Positions 1 to 7,200 of a stretch of DNA of 12,797 nt are shown here, piece after piece (the first letter of the stretch is position 1; each line of letters begins with the position of its first letter). The position numbers and the translations under genes are program-made. The DNA is from Leptospira sp. (lineage in GTDB: Bacteria > Spirochaetota > Leptospiria > Leptospirales > Leptospiraceae): positions 1 through 12,797 of the forward strand of contig JALOTI010000013.1 in the NCBI GenBank assembly GCA_025457985.1. The letters are read 5' to 3'. The notes beneath the pieces are model-generated. The model was given only the letters and a program-made list of their open reading frames with translations. It searched no databases and had not been told where the DNA came from.

Positions 1-753
1 GAGACTAGCTGGCAACATTGTTTGGGCAGCAAAAAAGATTCTTAGTAAGTAATCAAAAGGAAGTGCAAAAAAAGAATAACTGATATTTAATAAAGGGATA
101 CGCCAAAGAACAAAAAATAATGTCGAAAGCAGGAGAAATAAATTACTTTTTGTTTGGCGACGAAGAAATAAAGAAAAAACCTGATAGGCACCAATTCCAA
201 AGAATAACATGATAAATGAATAATCTCTGCCATCTTCCTTTAAAATTAAAAATTCAAGCTCAAGAAAGTTTCCAATCTTTGGAACAGAACGAAACAAACC
301 ACCTTGGAATGTCTTATTTTTGTAAATTACTTGGATTACAATCTCATTGGCTTTATCTGAATATAAAAAGGATTCGGAAATGAAGTAAAGTCTCTTATAA
401 TACCAGTTAGGTTTATACTCTCCTTTGTCGTTTTCTTCTCCTGTTCCACCGATTCGATACCCATTAACAAAAACCTGGTCTACTTCTTGGACTCGATCCA
501 GATATATGCCGAGTGGTTTTCCAGTTTTTATATAGTAAAATTGGTTCCTATACTCGCCCTTTATCGGTGGATTGATACCTTGTAGAGAAAGCCCCTTTGC
601 TACTTGAATATCTCTACCGTTCGGAAAATCTTCAGAGAAATATTGCCAATTCTTATCCCAACTCTGAACAGATTCAGCAGAAACCAAGATAGGATCGGAC
701 GAAACTGCAATTGGCGCGAGTAAGGTTAAAAAAAGCAAAAAAACAAAAGGCAT
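1..753 (-). CDS. Membrane sensor/signalling protein, 7TMR-DISM-like, N-terminal part (cut by left edge)
   Basis: Read on the minus strand from ATG at 753-751, the frame stays open for 251 codons to the left edge, so the C-terminal output domain is missing. Residues 1-18 (MPFVFLLFLTLLAPIAVSSD) look like a signal peptide. Residues of roughly 20-170 are polar and beta-rich and contain a segment like the sugar-binding fold at the front of many membrane sensors (LGIYLDRVQEVDQVFVNGYRIG). Hydrophobic segments follow at about 178-198, 203-222 and 228-251. This order (exported beta domain, then serial membrane helices) fits 7TM sensors that in spirochaetes often end in a SpoIIE/PP2C phosphatase, GGDEF or kinase domain. 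Which one applies here cannot be seen. The gene is divergent from oxyR, with 79 bp between the starts. No strong Shine-Dalgarno is visible. Coding status is fairly sure; the family is a cautious guess. Confidence 0.75.
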   Translation of the reverse strand, partial: MPFVFLLFLTLLAPIAVSSDPILVSAESVQSWDKNWQYFSEDFPNGRDIQVAKGLSLQGINPPIKGEYRNQFYYIKTGKPLGIYLDRVQEVDQVFVNGYRIGGTGEENDKGEYKPNWYYKRLYFISESFLYSDKANEIVIQVIYKNKTFQGGLFRSVPKIGNFLELEFLILKEDGRDYSFIMLFFGIGAYQVFSLFLRRQTKSNLFLLLSTLFFVLWRIPLLNISYSFFALPFDYLLRIFFAAQTMLPASL

Positions 754-832
754 GGCGATACTTCAAATGAAACCAAAAAATTTAAAAATGCAAGTTGAAA
801 AACAAGATTTCAAATGTTAAAATCAACTTGAA
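754..832. promoter_or_regulatory. Divergent intergenic region with 8-bp inverted repeat upstream of oxyR
   Basis: This 79-bp AT-rich spacer must carry the start signals of both the minus-strand sensor and oxyR. It holds a perfect inverted repeat, CAAGTTGA at 791-798 and TCAACTTG at 823-830, with a 24-nt gap, ending two bases before the oxyR ATG. It could be an autoregulatory site, since LysR-type regulators usually bind their own divergent promoter, or an mRNA hairpin hiding the start. No clear -35/-10 pair or Shine-Dalgarno is visible for oxyR. Confidence 0.35.
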
Positions 833-1750
833 ATGACAATTACTCAATTGCGGTATGTGGTTGCTCTAGACCAATTCAAAAGTTTTGCAAAAGCCGCAGA
901 ACATTGTCTAGTTGCTCAACCGACTTTAAGTTTACAGATTCAAAAAGTAGAACAAGAGTTAGGTTTTGATTTATTTGATCGAAAGAAAAATCCTATTGTA
1001 ACGACAAAACTTGGGAAGGAAGTTGTTAACCAAGCTCGTCACACATTAAGAGAAGCTGATAAACTTTATGAAATTGCTGGTCTTGGTAAGAATGATGCAA
1101 TCGGTACTCTATCGATAGGCGTAATTCCTACAGTCGGTGCATTTTTAATCCCCAATATTTATCAAAAGCTCCAACAACAGCTTCCCAAGGTATCCTTTCG
1201 AATTTCCGAATTGCCAACACTTACAATCCTCGAAAAACTAGAAGCGGAAGAATTGGACATAGGAATCCTTGCGACTCCATTAAGAGTTCCTAATATCATT
1301 GAAAACCCATTGTACTACGAGCCATTTGTTGCCTACTACCCGGAAGGAGAACGTGAAAAGTCAAAAACCGTTTCTATGAAACACTTGGAGAAGTATCCTC
1401 TTTTGGTATTGGGTGAGGACCACTGTTTCCGACACCAATCATTAAAAATTTGCAATCGGAATTCGTTGGCAAAGATAGAAAGTGGAAGTGTTGAAACCTT
1501 AAAACGAATGGTTGATCTAGGAATTGGAGTAACGCTTCTCCCGAAACTTTCCTTGAACTTTGCATCGAACCGACTGGTTCCATTTTTAGCACCGGAGCCT
1601 GCGCGAGAAATCAGTACAATTTATAAAAAAGGTTTTTTTAAAAACAAAATCTTAAAAAAACTAAACGAGATTATTCTATCTGAAATTCCCACCGAATACC
1701 ACAGAAAAGAGAATTTTAAGGTAATTGGAGTCAGCCTCCCCTCTGATTGA
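833..1750 (+). CDS. oxyR: Hydrogen-peroxide-sensing LysR-family regulator OxyR
   Basis: A 305-residue LysR-type regulator. Residues 1-60 form the winged helix-turn-helix (MTITQLRYVVALDQ, then the AAEHCLVAQPTLSLQI recognition region) and about 90-295 the effector domain. The key evidence for OxyR is the pair C198 and C207 in DHCFRHQSLKIC, with the same nine-residue spacing as E. coli C199/C208. There, peroxide makes an intramolecular disulfide that switches the protein into its activating form. The following segment, GSVETLKRMVDLGIGVTLLP, also matches the OxyR pattern. It lies 86 bp upstream of ahpC on the same strand, so it very likely activates ahpCF. The ATG at 833 gives the standard LysR N-terminus, although no clear ribosome site precedes it. 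The C-terminus (about 280-305) is unremarkable. OxyR identity is well supported by the cysteines and context. Confidence 0.9.
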   Translation: MTITQLRYVVALDQFKSFAKAAEHCLVAQPTLSLQIQKVEQELGFDLFDRKKNPIVTTKLGKEVVNQARHTLREADKLYEIAGLGKNDAIGTLSIGVIPTVGAFLIPNIYQKLQQQLPKVSFRISELPTLTILEKLEAEELDIGILATPLRVPNIIENPLYYEPFVAYYPEGEREKSKTVSMKHLEKYPLLVLGEDHCFRHQSLKICNRNSLAKIESGSVETLKRMVDLGIGVTLLPKLSLNFASNRLVPFLAPEPAREISTIYKKGFFKNKILKKLNEIILSEIPTEYHRKENFKVIGVSLPSD

Positions 1751-1754
1751 TTTT

Positions 1755-1798
1755 ATAAATGATCTGATAGATACTATTTATTTTACAAATGATATAAT
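1755..1798 (+). promoter_or_regulatory. Candidate OxyR-controlled ahpC promoter
   Basis: A perfect -10 box TATAAT lies at 1793-1798, about 38 bases before the ahpC ATG. No acceptable -35 hexamer lies 16-18 bases upstream; those positions read GATACT or similar. Instead the -35 area holds a dyad, ATAG (1767-1770) N3 CTAT (1774-1777), nested in the inverted repeat ATAAAT (1755-1760) / ATTTAT (1776-1781). ATAG and CTAT are the half-site elements of the OxyR consensus, but the usual seven-base spacing is not seen. A strong -10, a missing -35 and a dyad over -35 fit an activator-dependent promoter. OxyR binding is inferred from the neighbouring gene. Confidence 0.45.
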
Positions 1799-1836
1799 CT
1801 GGACTATATTCTTCTTAAAGCACAAAGGAGAATACG

Positions 1837-2400
1837 ATGTCAAATATCAACACAGCGATTCCAGAATTTACAGTGGATGCATTCCACAACGGAGCATTCA
1901 AAAAGGTTAGTAAAAAAGACGTTCTAGGAAAATGGTCCGTCTTCGTTTTTTACCCAGCGGATTTTACTTTCGTTTGCCCGACTGAACTTGGGGACGTTGC
2001 AGACCATTACGAAGAACTTTCCAAAATGGGTGTGGAAGTCTATGCCGTTTCTACAGACACTCACTTCGTTCACAAAGCTTGGCATGAAGCAAGTGATACG
2101 ATCAAAAAAATCAAGTTTCCAATGTTAGGTGATCCTGCAGGAAAATTAACACGTGGTTTTGGGGTAATGATTGAAGAAGATGGACAAGCATTACGAGGGA
2201 CTTTCGTTGTTAATCCAGAAGGCGTAATCAAAACAGCCGAAATCCATGATTTGGGAATTGGAAGGTCTGCAGAAGAGTTGGTTAGAAAAGTTCAAGCAGC
2301 TCAATATGTAGCAAAAAATGACGGGGAAGTATGTCCTGCAAAATGGAAACCAGGTTCTGTAACTTTGAAGCCAGGTTTGGATTTAGTAGGAAAAATCTAA
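1837..2400 (+). CDS. ahpC: Alkyl hydroperoxide reductase subunit C (typical 2-Cys peroxiredoxin)
   Basis: A 187-residue cytoplasmic peroxiredoxin that reduces hydrogen peroxide and organic hydroperoxides and is recycled by AhpF. The active-site segment YPADFTFVCPTEL carries the peroxidatic cysteine C47. The resolving cysteine is C166 in EVCPAKWKPG. Both positions and the total length match the E. coli-type AhpC. The catalytic Thr and Pro of PxxxTxxC are present (P40, T44). The GDPAGKLTRGFGV stretch is typical of the bacterial AhpC/Prx1 subfamily. The start is fixed by AAGGAG at 1825-1830, six bases before ATG. It follows oxyR and precedes ahpF by 51 bp, forming a likely ahpCF operon. Nothing is broken or unusual; the assignment is secure. 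Confidence 0.97.
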   Translation: MSNINTAIPEFTVDAFHNGAFKKVSKKDVLGKWSVFVFYPADFTFVCPTELGDVADHYEELSKMGVEVYAVSTDTHFVHKAWHEASDTIKKIKFPMLGDPAGKLTRGFGVMIEEDGQALRGTFVVNPEGVIKTAEIHDLGIGRSAEELVRKVQAAQYVAKNDGEVCPAKWKPGSVTLKPGLDLVGKI

Positions 2401-2409
2401 ATATCAATC

Positions 2410-2435
2410 TCGGGTGGATGGAAAACTCCACCCGA
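2410..2435 (+). promoter_or_regulatory. Intercistronic hairpin between ahpC and ahpF
   Basis: TCGGGTGGA (2410-2418) and TCCACCCGA (2427-2435) form a perfect 9-bp, GC-rich stem with an 8-base loop, starting nine bases after the ahpC stop. No U-run follows; the next bases run into the ahpF ribosome site AGGAGG (2441-2446). It is therefore better read as a stabiliser of the ahpC mRNA 3' end or a partial attenuator than as a full terminator. It would allow more AhpC than AhpF from one transcript, which the enzyme pair normally needs. Confidence 0.6.
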
Positions 2436-2451
2436 AATAAAGGAGGAATGT

Positions 2452-4017
2452 ATGTTAGACGAATCAACAAAAAGCCAAGTAAAGGAATATCTCGTTAGAC
2501 TCACTAAAGAAGTAACAATCGTGTTGTTTGATGGAAAACATGAGAATAGAAAGGATGTCTTGGAATTTTTAGAAAGCTTAAAAGATTTGAGTGACAAGCT
2601 CAAGATTGAGTATTCAAACCAAGTATCAACTGGCGTTGATTTTGAGATTTTGTCAGAAGGAAATTCGACAGGAATCCAATTCTACGGCATTCCAATGGGT
2701 CATGAATTCACATCTTTTATACTCGCAATACTTCAGTCAGGTGGAAGTCCCATCAAACTAGATCAGAGTATGCTTACGGCTATCTCTAGGATCGACGCAG
2801 ATTTGCAATTTGAGACGTTTGTCTCACTAGATTGTCACAATTGTCCAGAAGTAGTTCAGACCTTAAATAGTTTTGCTTTGGTCAACCCAAAGATTCAAAG
2901 TCGAATGGTTGATGGTGCCTTGTATCAAGATTTAGTAAAAGAAAGAAATATCCAAGGAGTTCCTGCCGTTTATCTCAATGGAGAACGGTTTCTTTCCGGA
3001 AAAGCAGAAGCATCCTTGATTTTTGATAAATTGATGGAAAAATATTCCGATTCCCTTTCTTCGTTAAACGAAAGTAAGGTTGTTTCTCCTGATGACAAGG
3101 TGATTTATGATGTAACGGTTGTTGGTGGTGGACCGGCAGGAGTTACATCGGCTGTTTACACTGCAAGAAAGGGATTAAAAACTCTCGTTATAGCCGATCG
3201 TTTGGGTGGGCAAGTGAAAGATACGATGGGAATCGAAAATATAATCTCATTGAGTTATACAACAGGTCCTGAATTGACGAATACACTTTCAGACCAGCTC
3301 TCTCGAAATGGCATTGCAAAAAGGGAAAACGTTCGAGTGGCTAAAATCCAAAACGATAAAATCAAAAGAATTTTACTGAATACAGGTGAAGTCATTGAGA
3401 CCAAAACGATCATCATCTCCACGGGTGCAAAATGGCGTGAATTGAATGTTCCTGGAGAAAAAGATTTTATTGGGAAAGGTGTTGCATATTGTCCGCACTG
3501 TGATGGTCCCTTCTTTAAAGACAAAGACATTGCGGTCGTTGGTGGCGGAAATTCGGGTGTCGAGGCCGCGCTCGATTTAAGTGGCATTGTAAAATCTGTG
3601 ACTATCCTTGAGTTTGGTGAAAAATTGAATGCTGACCAAGTTCTGTTAGATAAGGTTAAATCTTCTCCAAACATCCAAACGATAACCAAAGCGCAGACGA
3701 CTGAGATTAATACCAACTCAGAAAAGGTGACAGGTATAACTTATAAAAATAGGGACTCGAATCAGAATGAAACCATCGCACTTGATGGAGTTTTTGTTCA
3801 AATCGGTTTAGTACCAAACAGTGGTTTTGTGAAGGAAATTGTTCAGACCAATAAATTTGGGGAGATTCTGATAGACGAAAAATGTCGAACCAATGTCGAA
3901 GGAATTTTTGCCTGCGGAGACGTAACAAATACACCTTACAAACAAATTATCATCGCCATGGGGGAGGGAGCGAAGGCTGCAATTAGCGCTTTTGAATACT
4001 TGCTCCATGCAGCATAA
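2452..4017 (+). CDS. ahpF: Alkyl hydroperoxide reductase subunit F (NAD(P)H:peroxiredoxin disulfide reductase)
   Basis: A 521-residue flavoprotein, the same length as E. coli AhpF, that passes electrons from NADH through FAD and two disulfides to AhpC. Residues 1-200 form the tandem thioredoxin-like N-terminal domain with the redox pair C128-H-N-C131. The FAD site GGGPAG is at 225-230 and the pyridine-nucleotide site GGGNSG at 364-369. The thioredoxin-reductase-type redox centre C347-P-H-C350 lies between them, and the closing FAD motif GIFACGDV is near 483-490. All catalytic parts are present. The start is set by AGGAGG (2441-2446), five bases before ATG at 2452; an ATG at 2448 is in another frame. 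It is co-transcribed with ahpC by spacing (51 bp) and function. An N-terminal domain of this type separates it from plain thioredoxin reductase, so the call is secure. Confidence 0.97.
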   Translation: MLDESTKSQVKEYLVRLTKEVTIVLFDGKHENRKDVLEFLESLKDLSDKLKIEYSNQVSTGVDFEILSEGNSTGIQFYGIPMGHEFTSFILAILQSGGSPIKLDQSMLTAISRIDADLQFETFVSLDCHNCPEVVQTLNSFALVNPKIQSRMVDGALYQDLVKERNIQGVPAVYLNGERFLSGKAEASLIFDKLMEKYSDSLSSLNESKVVSPDDKVIYDVTVVGGGPAGVTSAVYTARKGLKTLVIADRLGGQVKDTMGIENIISLSYTTGPELTNTLSDQLSRNGIAKRENVRVAKIQNDKIKRILLNTGEVIETKTIIISTGAKWRELNVPGEKDFIGKGVAYCPHCDGPFFKDKDIAVVGGGNSGVEAALDLSGIVKSVTILEFGEKLNADQVLLDKVKSSPNIQTITKAQTTEINTNSEKVTGITYKNRDSNQNETIALDGVFVQIGLVPNSGFVKEIVQTNKFGEILIDEKCRTNVEGIFACGDVTNTPYKQIIIAMGEGAKAAISAFEYLLHAA

Positions 4018-4037
4018 AAAAGCAAATTTCGATTTTT

Positions 4038-4078
4038 TTGGCAGGGAGAAGAAACGGTAGTTTTGGACTTCCTGCCAA
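4038..4078. terminator. Inverted repeat after ahpF, possible terminator
   Basis: TTGGCAGGGAG (4038-4048) pairs with CTTCCTGCCAA (4068-4078): an 11-bp stem with one G-U pair and a 19-base loop, lying 20 bases after the ahpF stop. A T-run (4033-4039) precedes the stem, but only a weak T-rich stretch (CTTGTTTGG) follows, so it is not a textbook intrinsic terminator. It probably marks the end of the ahpCF transcript. The rest of 4018-4283 is A/T-rich and carries the promoter of the next gene, but no convincing -35/-10 pair stands out. Confidence 0.45.
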
Positions 4079-4272
4079 CTTGTTTGGAAATGAATGAGAC
4101 TTAAATACCTGCTTTCAGATTTGGAAGGACAAAAATATAAAGTTTGTCAAAAAATCCAGGTTCCTTTTTTTAAATTCAAAAAAAATCTAAAAAAACTTAA
4201 AAATTTTAAACTATTTTGAAAGAAAAGAATCGCAGAAGGAAGCGTTCTATTATTTACTTTCCGTGTTGGATT

Positions 4273-4276
4273 GGAG
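4273..4276 (+). promoter_or_regulatory. Shine-Dalgarno that favours the GTG start at 4284
   Basis: GGAG at 4273-4276 sits seven bases before GTG at 4284. Starting there gives a compact lipoprotein signal (basic KK, hydrophobic core, LNSC). The longest open frame starts at a GTG at 4263, which would place this site inside the gene and add seven residues before the lysines. Confidence 0.55.
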
Positions 4277-4283
4277 ATCTTCT

Positions 4284-7200
4284 GTGAAAAAAATACTAGC
4301 GTCGGTAATCATTACATTTTTTTTAAATTCTTGTGGCCTTTTACCTTATGGCCAAAGTTTGCTACGTTCCATTAAACGAACGTTATTTCCGAGTGATTGC
4401 CGAATTGAAGTAAAATTAGACACTACTAATTTAATGTACGTCGATGACCTTTGGGACTATCGCTTTTTTATTTCTGAACAAACAGATCTTTTTGAATTTG
4501 CTGATGCAGTAAAATTCACTCCAAAAGTAGAATTTAGTAAAGAAGGATATGGAAGCTGGACGAGTGACCAGTTTTCGCTAGACCTTTGGAACATTTTACC
4601 TGATACCGAGTATGAAATTCAAGTCTCCAAGTTTTATAGCAATAATGATTGTTTTTTAAAGGATCCTGTAAGTTTTAAGATTCCTAAACTAAGGAGAAAA
4701 CCCTCATTTTATGTATATAGAGAGAATGTTTTTGAATCTAATTTAAACAAAGTACTGCCTGTTGGTATTTCTAATATACAAGAATTTAACATTAGATATG
4801 CGGAGCTTTCGGTTAGTCAAGTGGTTGCAGCCGTTGCTTCCTTAGGCAATCGATACTACGAACAAAAAAATTCACTCAATTGGAAGTCAACTAAATGGAA
4901 AGCTGGTCAAAAAGTAAATAGTTTGAATAGCCAAGGTATTGACCTCGATTCTTATTTTGGTTCCAAACCAAATACAAAGTCGTGGATTGCTTTTGAACTT
5001 GGTGCGACTGTTATTGGAGACGAAAACAAAGAAATATACAAACAAGAATCATTATTTTTACAATCAACTGATCTTGGGATCACGACTAAGTCTGATAATC
5101 AATACCTCTATGTTTGGATCAATTCCCTTTCGAAAGCAGAACCGAAACAAAATGTTTCTGTAACTCTCTACGAAAGAGGAGCCAATCGAGGGAACTGCAG
5201 GACCGATACTGATGGATTCTGTCAACTTCCAGCTATATCAGATAAAAACTCATTCGATAAATCTGTGTTAGTTGCAGAGGAAGATTCAGGAGACAAATCT
5301 TTTTTACATTTTAATGAAACTCATATAGAAGGTTACAGCGATTATTATCAAAACTCTTCCGTCCAAGGAAAAATTTACTTTGATAGGAAATTGTATCGTC
5401 CTGGCGATCGTGTAGAAATTAAAACTTTTTTGGGAGAACGTAGGAATGGAAGTTTTTATCCATATGCTGGCAAATCGGCAACGATAAAAATCATGGATTC
5501 AACAGGAAAAGAATTGTTCAATTCAAATTCTTCAACAACTTCTCAAGGCGGAGTCTCAACTTCCTATTCTATTCCGAGTGATGCGCCACTAGGTCATTAT
5601 TCTGTATCAATTTATACTCCCGGGCAATCCTATTCAAGCTCTTATGATACATTTCAGGTAGAAGAGTTTCGTCCAGTAAATTTTCTCGTTAATCTAAAGT
5701 TAGCTGATTCAGTCAGTAAAGATGAAAATATCAAAGGAAATGTTGAAGGAAAATATCTTTTCGGAGCTCCGATGGGTGGCTCGAAATTAAGTTATTCGGT
5801 TCTAAAAAGAAATAGATCCATTTATTTTGAGTCCTTTCCTGATTTTAATTTTTCTGAGGGTTATAGTGATTACTATGATGAATACAATTCTGATAGTTCA
5901 GATTATGTTACAGGGAATGAAGCTACCTTAGATTCAAAAGGGCAATTCAGTCTTGATATTCCGCTTAAAGCCTTAAAAACAAAATATTCGACGGATGACG
6001 AGGATATTGAAACCGCAAAATTATATAACCTATCCGTTGAAGCTTCCGTGTACGATGTTGATGGAAAATCCGTAACCAAGACTACGTCAATACCTTATTT
6101 TCCAAGCAATCATTTAGTGGGTGTTAAATGCGACGATCGTTACAAGTCACTAGACAAACCGTTTGAGTTTGAAATTCTAACAGTAAATAAAAATGGTAAG
6201 TTAGAACCAGGAAAAGATGTAAAGGTATATGTAATTTATAACGATTGGGTATCGGTGCTTTCCAAAGGGATTGGAAAGTTCTTCTTTCGGGAAAACCAAG
6301 TAAAAAAGAAGATCGTTGAAACGAAAAAATTGACAACCGCGAATTCTGCAATCAAGTTCAATTACAAAGCATCCGATCCAGGTAGTTATTCTATACTGGT
6401 GATAAATAAAGATCAAGTATACTCCAAGCTCGACTTTTATGCCTATGAAAAAGAATCTTACTATACCTGGGACTTTCGTGGTGATGATTCCATCGAACTA
6501 CGTTCAGATAAATCTGAGTATAATATTGGTGACAAAGCAAAGGTTCTCATAAAATCACCACTACAAAATGCAAGAGCAATCGTTACTGTTGAAAGAGATG
6601 GAGTCTATTTTAAAAAATCCTTTTTGATGAAAGGGAATAGCGCACCGATAGAAATTCCTATCGAAGATAAATATCTACCCAATGTAGATGTGAATGTTGT
6701 GTTGCTGTCAGGACGCCAATCTTTACCTGCGGGAGCATCTTCTGAGGATATAAAGAAGTTCAATGAACGAGACTTAGGTGCTCCAAAAGCAAAAACTGGT
6801 TCTGTTCAACTTAAAGTGAACTTAAAAACAAAATCGGCAGAAGTTTTAGTCTCCACTGACAAAACTGAATACCAACCCAGAGAAACGGTTCAATTAAAAA
6901 TCAAAACTCTTCCTGGTTCCGAGGTCACGGTTTCTGTTGCGGATAGAGGAGTACTTGATTTAGTCGGCTATAGTTTTATAAGCCCAGTTTCCGTTTTTTA
7001 TCATTACTGGCATAATATTGTAAAAACTTTTGAATTGCGAAGTATGATCATTAAACACTATGCATATGAAAACAAAGGAGATAGTCCTGGTGGCGATTAT
7101 GGTGAAGAATCAGGTGGAGGATTTGGAATGGATTCTGAGTCTGGAACAAGAAAAGATTTTAAATTCACTGCTTTCTGGAACCCAACTCTGATTGCCGATT

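Noticed and set aside
3255..3716. 153-residue minus-strand open frame
   Set aside because: It lies opposite ahpF, whose motifs are complete; no start signal or protein-like features.
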